Source: Tritrichomonas musculus (lineage: Eukaryota > Parabasalia > Tritrichomonadida > Tritrichomonadidae). From it: a stretch of 64,000 nt of DNA. Where the stretch lies: contig JAPFFF010000055.1 in the NCBI GenBank assembly GCA_039105265.1, positions 558,001 to 622,000 on the forward strand, written 5' to 3'. The notes beneath the pieces are model-generated. The model searched no databases, was not told where the DNA came from, and worked only from the letters and a program-made list of their open reading frames with translations. Below are positions 30,223 through 39,600 of this stretch, in pieces. Positions within the stretch are counted from its first letter, which is position 1. Every line of letters starts with the position of its first letter. The translations under genes and the position numbers were made by a program.

Positions 30223-32496
30223 ATGCTTCCTCTGTTTACCACTTTGCTAACTCTTATTTTTTCAAATGAAATTTCATCAGGAAATGATCTACTTCAAGGC
30301 TATTTAAATCAAGACCAAAATATAAATAAATTAATTTTAGATTCAGACAATAAATGTCCAGATCCTCCAAGTGATGATTTTGAAATAATATCTCTCGATC
30401 AGCCTCTCCCAAACCAAAATCTTTATGGGTGCAATTTGAATATCTATGATAAAAGCAATTTCATTTATAAGATCGATATTATTATTTTTCTTTATGGATG
30501 CCATTTTAATAATACAGATTCCCCAAATAATGGTGGAGCAATAAATATTATTCAACAAACTTCTTATCAACAAGGAAAAACAATACATATTGAAAATTGT
30601 GTATTTTCTTTTTGTGATGGCAGTGATGGTGGAGCAATTTCGTTAGTTAGCGGTTATGATATTACATATAATTTAACAAATAATACATTTTATAATAACA
30701 TAGCTATTTCTACTGGAGGAGCTATACATTTGCAAGGACCAAGAATTATAATTACTGGTTGCCATTTTATTGATGATTTATCAAGAAATGAATATACTAA
30801 TGGCGATGAAATGTTCATAAATCATTTTATTCCAGATAATTGCGATGATTGCTATGTTACCATCACTAATAATATATTTGAAAGATATATTGTAGAAAAT
30901 ACAAACACAATTTTGATTTTTTTTCAATCTAATAAACTTTTGAGCATGTCTTTCACTCAAAACAGGTTCTTTATTTATAATCAAACTAGCGATCATTTTC
31001 GCATTTTGGGCTTTTCGCCTTACACCAATCTAAATATCGCATTTTCTAACAATTACATGGAGCCTTACGACGAGAATTTAATATTAGAAAAAGATAAAAA
31101 TAATATGAATATAACAAATAGCTTTGAAATTTGGCAAGACATTGAAGTAACAAGTATTCCACTGGAATCATCTTCGGAAGAGCAAACTTCATCAGAAGAG
31201 CAAACTTCATCAGAAGAGCAAACTTCATCAGAAGAACTAACTTCATCAGAAGAACAAACTTCATCAGAAGAGCAAACTTCATCAGAAGAGCAAACTTCAT
31301 CAGAAGAACTAACTTCATCAGAAGAGCAAACTTCATCAGAAGAGCAAACTTCATCAGAAGAGCAAACTTCATCAGAAGAGCAAACTTCATCAGAAGAGCA
31401 AACTTCATCAGAAGAGCAAACTTCATCAGAAGAGCAAACTTCATCAGAAGCACCTCCAGAATCTGAAGCCTACTGTTACATTTATGATGAAAACGGCGAG
31501 ACTCCTATACCAGGCAGATGTTCCTATTCATATAATGGCACAAAACAGACCAGTATTTCAGTGATTCGCAGTAATTTCACCGACTTCACATATGAAGGCG
31601 ATGGCGGTGTCTTCTATGCTACAAACTGTGGTTTCAAATCCAACGGTACAGTATTTTTCCGTTGTACGGCTACAAATGGCGGAGGTGGAGCTATTTATCT
31701 CAAAAACACACTTCAAGTAGAAAATCAAATATCATTGACTAACCTTTACTTTGAAGAGTGCAAGGCCTTTTATGGTGGCGCATTGTACATCTACTCCAGG
31801 CACTTGGAAGTAGATGTAATAATCCAACAATGCAAGTTTGTCAGAAACTCACTTTTAGAGCGAACAGGAAACGTTAATAAAGACGATATTGTTGGAGGCA
31901 GTGCAGTCTTTATTACATCCCAAACATCGAACTTTACTTACTGTTCATTTATTGGTAATAAAAAAGGTGGTTCTTTGAAATTTTACAATCGTTTTGACGA
32001 TGACCCAAATCTTTATAATTTGAATGCAAACAAGCATTCAATTTCAATTACAGGTTGCTGTTTTGATCAATCGACTGATTCTGACAATTCTATCTTTTTG
32101 GTTGCTGTAAATGAAGAGGACAAGCTCAAACTTTCCGATTGTGAGTTCAAAGGAAAATTGACAAAAGGATCTCATTATATTGATGGAACAGTGGCATTTT
32201 TGAGTTCTCCAAAAATAATTATTAGTTCATGCTTCTTTGAAGATAAATTAGGTTCATCATTAAACTTTAAAGTGATGAATAAGAAGGTTTCTGGTCAACA
32301 TAAAAAGACGTTTAATTTTGATGATTTGAAACCAGCTGCTTTATTTTTGATTGGTTTTTTGGCAATTGCTGCTTTAGTAATGTCAATGATAAACAAGAAG
32401 AATTCTGATAATAATGATTCAAATATCGAGCAGCTTCAATCTAATGAAAATGGAAAAGAGATTGATACTGAATCCGATAATGAAAAACCAAATTAA
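30223..32496 (+). CDS. Host beta-helix surface protein with Ser/Glu repeat linker
   Basis: The 757-aa gene looks intact. An N-terminal hydrophobic stretch (MLPLFTTLLTLIFS) serves as signal peptide. Residues about 50-290 form a first right-handed beta-helix domain with NNGGAINI, DGGAISLV and TGGAIHLQ turns, the GGAI/FxxN type repeat of chlamydial Pmp-like proteins that are abundant in trichomonads. Fifteen SSEEQT/SSEELT hexapeptides (about 313-405) form an extended linker. A second, cysteine-containing beta-helix domain follows (GGGGAIYL, YGGALYIY, GGSAVFIT). A membrane helix near 705-727 (AALFLIGFLAIAALVMSM) and a short polar tail complete it. It is probably a type I surface adhesin or antigen. 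The 5' repeats may influence its expression. Confidence 0.8.
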   Translation: MLPLFTTLLTLIFSNEISSGNDLLQGYLNQDQNINKLILDSDNKCPDPPSDDFEIISLDQPLPNQNLYGCNLNIYDKSNFIYKIDIIIFLYGCHFNNTDSPNNGGAINIIQQTSYQQGKTIHIENCVFSFCDGSDGGAISLVSGYDITYNLTNNTFYNNIAISTGGAIHLQGPRIIITGCHFIDDLSRNEYTNGDEMFINHFIPDNCDDCYVTITNNIFERYIVENTNTILIFFQSNKLLSMSFTQNRFFIYNQTSDHFRILGFSPYTNLNIAFSNNYMEPYDENLILEKDKNNMNITNSFEIWQDIEVTSIPLESSSEEQTSSEEQTSSEEQTSSEELTSSEEQTSSEEQTSSEEQTSSEELTSSEEQTSSEEQTSSEEQTSSEEQTSSEEQTSSEEQTSSEEQTSSEAPPESEAYCYIYDENGETPIPGRCSYSYNGTKQTSISVIRSNFTDFTYEGDGGVFYATNCGFKSNGTVFFRCTATNGGGGAIYLKNTLQVENQISLTNLYFEECKAFYGGALYIYSRHLEVDVIIQQCKFVRNSLLERTGNVNKDDIVGGSAVFITSQTSNFTYCSFIGNKKGGSLKFYNRFDDDPNLYNLNANKHSISITGCCFDQSTDSDNSIFLVAVNEEDKLKLSDCEFKGKLTKGSHYIDGTVAFLSSPKIIISSCFFEDKLGSSLNFKVMNKKVSGQHKKTFNFDDLKPAALFLIGFLAIAALVMSMINKKNSDNNDSNIEQLQSNENGKEIDTESDNEKPN
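31165..31450 (+). repeat. 18-bp coding minisatellite
   Basis: About fifteen copies of an 18-bp unit (tcatcagaagagcaaact, with a ctaact variant every fourth unit early on) encode the SSEEQT linker. Nearly identical units imply recent expansion, so copy number is likely to vary between strains. Confidence 0.9.
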
Positions 32497-33458
32497 GGTG
32501 GTTTTATGAAAAATAAAATCCAAAAAAAACTTTACTCTTTCCTTTTCAATTAAAAAACAAACTTGATATATATCAACAAAACAATAAGGAAAATAAATAA
32601 CTAATGATAAAGACTATTATTCCTTTTTTATGATTTTGTCATGAAATTATATCTTTTATTAATTAGCTAACATTTATTAAAACAAAATATAAAAATCAAA
32701 TAAAGAGAACTTATACATCAATAAAATATCAGAGATTTTAAAAATCATCATTTAAATTAATATAATATTTTTATAATATGCAAATTCATTCATCAAATAT
32801 ATTTAAAAACTCACTATAATTACTTGCATTCCGTGTAAAATAAATTAATAGAAGTGCTTCTGGAATCATTGTTTTTTTATGGCAAAAGCAAATATTTAGA
32901 AATTTTTTTACTTTTTCAAGTAAAAAGAAAAAGGAAAAACTTAAATTGTTAATTTAACAATATCAATCAATGGAGTTTTACAAAAAATCTTGCTATTTAA
33001 TCTTTAAGTTTTAATAAAAACGAAATTGTATATTAAAATTTTGTAATTAATCGATCTTTTCAAACTTGGTTAATTGAATAGTAAGTTTTATCTGATTTTG
33101 CTCTAAAATATATTATTAAAATTTAAATTTAAAAGCCACATGTTGGGATATAATTTTCAAAGTCTAATTCGACAATCAGTAAAAAGATTGAGAGAAAACA
33201 GAATAATGATATATTATCTCGGATGATAAACTTAGAGATTGTCAGGCCCTAATTTTTTATTTAGGTCTTTAATAAAAATATAAAAAAATTAAATTTCCAA
33301 TTTTTGATTTTACCTTGAGTTAGAGGCGCGATATCATTAGAATATTAGAATTGATGATGGGTTTCCTAAGACCAAATTTTTATAAGTTTGATATTCTACG
33401 AAAAATTAACGAACCAAAATGAACTTTTTTTTTGGTGACCAGTAAAAAAAAAAAGATA
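32497..33458. other. AT-rich host DNA between the surface gene and Polinton 3
   Basis: The gene at 30223 is followed by an AT-rich 3' region with several TAAA-type polyadenylation candidates. No other gene is seen. A switch to GC-richer sequence occurs at about 33460. Confidence 0.5.
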
Positions 33459-33509
33459 AGTAGTATGATAAAAAGGGTGATTTCGGACCGAAGTCCTCAC
33501 TCCCCCTTT

Positions 33510-33686
33510 TTAATGTCGTCCGCCTAGCGCAAGTACAACTGTTAAACCTTCGATACAATTCTTATATCTTTCTCCAATATTATCTTCAATAGGCGTGATT
33601 TCTCAAAAACAATGCTCAGGACCGTTTTCAAAATCAAAATCAACGTCATTGAACTCGAAATCGTAAACTTTTTTGATGATCGCCAT
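33510..33686 (-). pseudogene. Small Polinton 3 ORF remnant
   Basis: From an ATG at 33686 the reading begins MAIIKKVYDFEFNDVDF and ends LALGGRH after about 58 residues. It looks broken about once. It is acidic in the first half. No family is recognised. A direct repeat gtgatttcggacc flanks it (33478 and 33769). Confidence 0.3.
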
Positions 33687-33834
33687 TTTATCGAATTACA
33701 TATGTGGGATAAATTGATGGACTTGTGCGGGGTTTTCATTAGTGTTTTCATATGTAATTAAAGGTAGGTGATTTCGGACCCTAGTAGTGATAGTGTATCA
33801 ATAATCGGGGTCAGATAGAATCCACCCAAAAACG

Positions 33835-34060
33835 CCTTTAAATGGCCCATATTTGGGCCCCATAAATTCCAAAAATGGCCCATATTCGGGTCAATATTCA
33901 AAATCCACATACTGCATACCTCCCCAAAACGCTTATAAAACGCCCATATTTGGGCCCATACAAATTCCAAAAATAGGCCACCTATGGTCCACCTATAGGA
34001 CCACTTATGGCCCACCTATGGAACAGACCGATGGGACCACTTATGGAGCAACCCAGATGA
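33835..34060. repeat. Imperfect tandem repeat near the left end of Polinton 3
   Basis: Segments such as gcccatatttgggcccca and attccaaaaat recur two or three times, and ccacctatgg-type 12-mers recur about five times near 33978-34040. GGCCCA-rich palindromic units are included (gcccatatttgggc). This may be the inner part of the terminal repeat or a replication-related array. Confidence 0.55.
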
Positions 34061-34113
34061 ATTCCAAAAATAACGCGATTCTCAAACCAATTCAATTTTT
34101 TATCCAGTTAGAA

Positions 34114-34416
34114 ATGAATTCAGCAACTGCTGCCATGCCACAACTCTCCAATGTCGAAGCTAATGGTGTCAAACTCGATTACCTCGAACACGTCATCCTC
34201 AAGAAATACCCCCAATGGAAATCCCTCGCATTTGACTACCACAGCGATGATGATTTCATGGACGATCTCATCGATACAATATCAAATTTTGAAACCGATT
34301 TGGAATCCCTTCGAACCAAAATCATAGATGGTGATAGCTATGATCGCAAGGAACTCGATTTGAGCCGTATCAAGATGCTATTGAAAATACTCGAATTCTC
34401 ATATGAATTTGCTTGA
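34114..34416 (+). CDS. Unknown 100-aa acidic protein of Polinton 3
   Basis: I choose the ATG at 34114, preceded by caattttttatcc, because the upstream frame crosses the tandem repeat. The product is acidic and helical (DYHSDDDFMDDLIDTISNF, RKELDLSRIKMLLKILEFSYEF). No family is recognised. The next gene has a very similar upstream sequence (tcaattttttatcgaattccaa before its ATG), suggesting a shared promoter type. Confidence 0.5.
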   Translation: MNSATAAMPQLSNVEANGVKLDYLEHVILKKYPQWKSLAFDYHSDDDFMDDLIDTISNFETDLESLRTKIIDGDSYDRKELDLSRIKMLLKILEFSYEFA

Positions 34417-34519
34417 GCATTTGTTCAATCACATTCGCATTTATATTTTTGGACTCAACTCCATATGATGTAATAACTAGCTGGTTCGCAATGCAACTCA
34501 ATTTTTTATCGAATTCCAA

Positions 34520-35287
34520 ATGGAATCAACTGGGACAAACACATCAGTGTCAGCTGTTGTCGAACCAATCGATGCCGAATATGAATTCATCCAGTATAAT
34601 GAGAAGCTCCGTTTGATACATTCCATTAAGGATGATATGTACCAAGCTCAAAGCATTCTCACCGCATGTAATTCCAAGAAACAGTTTCGCCATTGGTTTG
34701 ATAACAAATCAACACAGGAATTGCTCGAAAGTGGGTCTGGTAGAATTCTACCAGACCAGAAATTGTATGAAGATAGACCCAATTTGTCAAATGATTTGAA
34801 GGGTATGTATGTTCACCGATTGCTGGTCAATCATATTGCAATGTGGGCATCACCATCATATGCATGGGATGTCATGCAATTATTGGATTCACTAGCTTCT
34901 CAGCAACGCGAGCGGATGGTTAACAAAATCAAGGACCTCACTCCAAGGGCTGTCCCCAAGGATCACAAAAATAGCTACCGATATATGATATGGCTTGAGG
35001 ATCTCCCCAAAGATAATGATTCTGTGGTACTCCATCTCGTTCGTCGCAACAAGCATTCATGGAGGCAGGTCAGTAGGATATATAAAGATCAGAAGAAGCG
35101 CTGGATATTTATTGATGACCTACCCATCGCAATGACCCCGAATGAAGATATCAAGCGAATGGCCAAAGCTATGTTCAAAGGGGATGATGTCACTGTAGGT
35201 GGTACTAGGATTACCATCAAAAGATCATGTCTTAATGATTTTCACACAGCTGTGGACAAATATTTCACAACCACAATGCAATCATAA
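34520..35287 (+). CDS. KilA-N domain protein of Polinton 3
   Basis: The 255-aa product has an N-terminal KilA-N-like domain: FRHWFDNKSTQELLES at about residues 55-70, then MYVHRLLVNHIAMWASPSYAWDVMQLLD at about 95-120, which matches the family pattern of a 'vhp.la..ia.W.sp.fa..v' helix. The C-terminal half (SVVLHLVRRNKHSWRQV, RWIFIDDLPIAMTPNEDIK) is beta-rich and probably a second small domain. KilA-N is a DNA-binding domain common in phages and large DNA viruses. A regulatory role is likely. A perfect 24-bp palindrome (34734-34757) lies in the coding sequence between the two halves of the KilA-N region. Confidence 0.65.
   Translation: MESTGTNTSVSAVVEPIDAEYEFIQYNEKLRLIHSIKDDMYQAQSILTACNSKKQFRHWFDNKSTQELLESGSGRILPDQKLYEDRPNLSNDLKGMYVHRLLVNHIAMWASPSYAWDVMQLLDSLASQQRERMVNKIKDLTPRAVPKDHKNSYRYMIWLEDLPKDNDSVVLHLVRRNKHSWRQVSRIYKDQKKRWIFIDDLPIAMTPNEDIKRMAKAMFKGDDVTVGGTRITIKRSCLNDFHTAVDKYFTTTMQS
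34734..34757. repeat. 24-bp perfect palindrome in the KilA-N gene
   Basis: The halves ggtctggtagaa and ttctaccagacc are exactly complementary with no loop. A site like this could bind a dimeric regulator, possibly the KilA-N protein itself, or be a remnant of a foldback event. Confidence 0.7.
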
Positions 35288-35354
35288 GTACGAAGGAATG
35301 TATATTCATACTACATTCGTCAAAACTCGAAAATAATATTTTATTTTTGCATAA

Positions 35355-35882
35355 ATGGATATTGAAATGACCGCAGATACAGCTACTGATACAGCTACTG
35401 GTACAGCAACTGATGCTGAGATACTCCTAAAGATCGTAGATGGTATCACCGATTTGCGCCGAGATGTCAAGCATTTGATTAAGCGTATGAACCATAAACG
35501 CAAACCATCTACTGATACCCCAAAGGCTGAAGCACATATCGACACCACTCAGGATGCTAATGACTCACCTCCTGAGACTCCATCTATTGAACATCCTCGA
35601 CCTCGTTTAAATCGCACCCATATATTCAATCGAAGCAAGTTCCTGGATATTGGGGATCACGACCGATTGATCCAATATGTCACATCACAGGCAGTAATCG
35701 ATGCGATCTCCAACGCAGAACCTCATAAACGCGTATCCCTATTGCGTAGACTCATACGTGATAACCTAAAGTTGAGTATCTCCATGTATATGACCCAAAA
35801 ACTAATCAACACCCATATGCCTATAAACGGTCCCCCAAGGGAACCAGCTCCAGATGATGAGATCGATACAACCGATTTCTAA
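35355..35882 (+). CDS. Unknown 175-aa protein of Polinton 3
   Basis: The ATG lies in the context tttgcataaATG after a T-rich tract. The N-terminus is a threonine/alanine/aspartate repeat (TATDTATGTATD), followed by a short coiled coil (LLKIVDGITDLRRDVKHLIKRM), a proline/threonine-rich linker and a C-terminal domain of about 75 residues (FNRSKFLDIGDHDRLIQYVTSQAVIDAI, KRVSLLRRLIRDNLKLS). The C-terminal part looks like a helical dimerisation or BEN-like DNA-binding domain, but I cannot assign it. The order after the KilA-N gene suggests a regulatory pair. Confidence 0.45.
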   Translation: MDIEMTADTATDTATGTATDAEILLKIVDGITDLRRDVKHLIKRMNHKRKPSTDTPKAEAHIDTTQDANDSPPETPSIEHPRPRLNRTHIFNRSKFLDIGDHDRLIQYVTSQAVIDAISNAEPHKRVSLLRRLIRDNLKLSISMYMTQKLINTHMPINGPPREPAPDDEIDTTDF

Positions 35883-36004
35883 CCGTAATCCAAAAATATT
35901 TTTGCAAAAACCGACTCCATGATGGATGCGTAATGCATTCTCTAGAGGAACCAACATACGGACCCGGGATTGCACATCAATCCCTCAATGAAAATACCTG
36001 CATC
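35883..36004. other. Structured spacer of Polinton 3, left of the Polinton 2 insertion
   Basis: Non-coding and GC-richer. It contains a perfect 7-bp hairpin (GGGATTG-CACAT-CAATCCC at 35966-35984). The last five bases, gcatc, are the left copy of the Polinton 2 target duplication. A stretch accgactcc at about 35914 resembles the accgactc in the Polinton 2 tip, perhaps by chance. Confidence 0.4.
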
Positions 36005-36590
36005 AGTAGTATATACGAGTCGGTTTCCGTTGGGGCCACGCTACGCTTAAGCCCACACGTCAACACGAACTCGTGATAAAAATAAAAAATAAAAATGATA
36101 AAAATAAAAATAAAAAAATAAAAAAAAATAAAAAAAATTTTTCTTCAACTTGTTTTTTTCTTGAAGTACTACTAGGGACCTAAACAACTACCTCGGGTCC
36201 CCACTACTACTAGGGACCTAAACAACTACCTCGGGTCCCCACTACTTGTTTTTTTTTTTTCTTGAAGTACTACTAGGGACCTAAACAACTACCTCGGGTC
36301 CCCACTACTTGTTTTTTCTTGAAGTACTACTAGGGACCTAAACAACTACTAGGGACCTAAACAACTACCTCGGGTCCCCACTACTACTAGGGACCTAAAC
36401 AACTACCTCGGGTCCCCACTACTTGTTTTTTTTTTCTTGAAGTACTACTAGGGACCTAAACAACTACCTCGGGTCCCCACTACTACTAGGGACCTAAACA
36501 ACTACCTCGGGTCCCCACTACTACTAGGGACCTAAACAACTACCTCGGGTCCCCACTACTTGTTTTTTCTTGAAGTACTACTACTGAAAT
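36005..36590 (+). repeat. Left inverted repeat of Polinton 2 with minisatellite
   Basis: The first 150 bp are unique sequence ending in an A/T-rich run. Then comes an array of about eight units of ctactagggacctaaacaa plus ctacctcgggtccccacta, broken by linkers of T-run and cttgaagta. The same array is present, complemented and in nearly the same order, at the right end. The outer boundary is certain; the inner one (about 36555-36590) is blurred by the repeat. Confidence 0.85.
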
Positions 36591-36621
36591 GGCACAGGTA
36601 CCAGCCCCGAGAATCTCGTAC

Positions 36622-39600
36622 CTATTTCTTCATATATATAGCATCGAAACAAATCATAGAACAGGTATCACAATCTAACTCAATATTATATATATCATAA
36701 GCACCAGAAGGTGGGTTAGTGTCTTTAAAGTATATTTCATCCAAATATGACTTTATTTGTTGAGGGTCAGACCATTCAGTTGATATAAATCTAATAAAAT
36801 GTAGCTTTTGAGTCTTGTCCTTGAATATCAATAAGTACTCCCCATCTGGAACAGGTTCATTATCACCTGTTGGATCATTATCTAAATTATCAATAATTAT
36901 GTGTTTCTCACTTGTAAAATAAGAGAATAGAAAATACCTATTATATTCATCAGTGACATCAGTAAATCCTGTATAATATGCTTTCCATTCCCTATCTGGG
37001 TCATTTTTCTCTTCTAATGCAGCTAACCTAGCTTCCATTGCTGCTATAGTATCCTTTAATGTTGCATTCTCTCTCTCTAAATTTGATATTTTGCTATTTA
37101 TTGTTACGATACTAGCAACATGTTCACCTACTAGAATAGCTAAATCTTGATGAGCTTTAGATGTATTATCTATTTTTGTTTTTACTTCCTCAAGCTCACT
37201 CTTTAATGCATAATTTGACAAATCAACAGGTTCTGGTATATCTTTCTTTAATGCATACTCCTTTAGTACGTCATTAACCTCATCAACTGTGGGGTATTCA
37301 TTCATAATAGTAGCTATTGATTCATTATTGTCGTGGGATATCTTTTCAAGTGAGTCTACCTTGTTGTTAAGTGCATCTATATCACATGTATACGCTATAT
37401 CCTTAACCTCAAATGACATTCTCCTAACAGCACTATTTTCTTTAATGGCTATACCAGTAACTCTTACTTGCTGTGGGTTGGCTATAACTATTGTCTTGCC
37501 ATTTAAGGTGCATGTTGGGAAGTAATCACTGCCCTCATATTGACTTATAGTACCACCTGCAATAGTAATAGTTATTATACACTCCTCATAGTCGATGTCA
37601 TTAAACTCACTAACCTTCATAACCATTAGCCTTGCCTTAATAGTACCATCTGTAATAACATCTTCAGCTTCAAGGTGTACTTCCTTATTAACAATACTAC
37701 CTACTATATCAATAGTATCATCTCTTACTAAATCATTCTTATCAACATAGTTATTATTTTCTACTTCCTCATTAACCTCATTTATTTTATCAGCTAATAG
37801 CCTAAATGCAGGTTTTAATGATTCCCTGAAGTGGTTGCATAAATCAATAGCATCTCGATATGTTGTTATCGTCTTTGAAATGTCTTCAGTTTCATCAGTA
37901 TATTCAACTACTACCTTTTCTGCATCACACCAATCAATAATAGGTGTTAAATCAGTTGTAGTTGACCTTCCTATTTTTAATGGAGGTAGGTTGCTTCCAT
38001 CACCTAGATGATACAAAGCTTGTTCACCTTGTGATACACCTTCAATAGCAGAATCCACACCAGCCTTTGTAAATGTGAACCCTGTTCGAAATAATGTAAG
38101 ACCAACATTAGCTATACTACCTGCAGTTCCTATAACTCCAAATGCTAGTGCTACATTTGATACTATTCTAACCTGGTCTATGTCTTCTTGTAAATGTTTA
38201 GTAATCCTTTTAGTCTCTCCCATTTCTGCATTTAACACATTTACTTTCGAGGTTATGTCCTTAACATCATAACTAACTACATCAAAATTATTGGTTAATA
38301 CATTTAAATCACTCCTCATGGTAGTAATATTATCAGCTGTTATAATCTTTGAACTAGTAATATTATAGTCTGTGTATAAGGTAGTAGCTGCATTAGGATT
38401 TGGTGTTATTTCATAAAACTGTTGGTCTATTATGTACTTAAATGCATTAGTTGATGAATCCCAATTAATCTCATCAATCGGGTCTGTATAATCCTTCCTC
38501 AAATATAATTTTATGTCTCTGGTTTCACCAACATCTAAGCAAAAGCCCCAATCATAGCTAATTGTCTCAATAGTATCAAGAACAGGTATAACATCAACAA
38601 ATACCTCTCCATTCTTTTGTGCATGGAACCCATCAGGTTTGAATGATAACCTTGTTGCTGTAGAAGACTCACCTACATATATATCTAAATATATCTTTTC
38701 AACCAAATCAGTTCTAATTCCTTCAGTACTATCCATCGATATGTATAGAAGAACAGTGCCATAATAACCAGGATGTAATGAGTTTGATAAGCCATCAGTT
38801 AGGTGGTTCTCATATGCACATGTCATATTCCATTCACTACCATCTTTAATAGTTCCATCTTTCATTTCTAGTTTAAATTCATTTTTGTAGTTCTTTAATA
38901 GTGAATGCATTAAACCATTTCCTTCATTAGTAATTATTGCTTCATGCATGTCTGTTTGTTTGACTGTTATCCAACAACCATAACAACTATTGGCTTTCTT
39001 AGTAGGTCGAATATTCCATTTATTAATGACTTTCCCATTAAGATGACCTTTCGCATTATCTCCTGACCAATACCCCTTATTCTCACGACTTTTATCAGTA
39101 TTCCATTGTAGGTTCCATGTATTGCCAAAACAATGTTCCTTGAAGACAAAGTTTAATTTATCAGGTATTTCATAGTTATCAGGTACTTCATATACCATCT
39201 TATAATATTCGTCCTCTCCTATTTTTTCTTCTGTGATGATAGATGGTTTATAAAAGTAGTGAACATCGCTTTTATGGAGTTTTAATGCATTTTCAGCTTC
39301 AATTATAGAACATTTTATTGCCTTATCTGTTTTTAATGCCGTCGGTTCATATTCATTCATAATACTTAGTTCTCCATTTAAATATAAAGTATAAGGGTGA
39401 AAAGGTAGACTTTTGTCGAATGCTATATAATACCTATCATCTGTTGATGAGTTATCATTGATGGTACAATAATCATTCTCTTTATCGTAGGTAATAACTG
39501 GACAAACTATTTTACCATTTCTGGATGTTATATAGAACTCTTTTATGTACCGACCTCTTTCATCATATATTACATTCTTTCTTAATACTATCTTGAAGAT

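Noticed and set aside
30343-30996. ORFs opposite the surface gene
   Set aside because: They are shadows of a well-supported gene on the + strand with signal peptide, repeats and membrane helix.
31046-31453. ORF of repeated MKFALL units on the - strand
   Set aside because: It is the reverse reading of the SSEEQT minisatellite of the surface gene.
33853-34113. Long N-terminal extension of the 100-aa Polinton 3 protein
   Set aside because: The extension translates the imperfect tandem repeat, and the ATG at 34114 has the promoter-like sequence seen before the next gene.
35914-36023. Homology between the insertion flank (accgactcc) and the Polinton 2 tip as a targeting signal
   Set aside because: Only eight or nine bases match, which can occur by chance. 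No second insertion is available for comparison.
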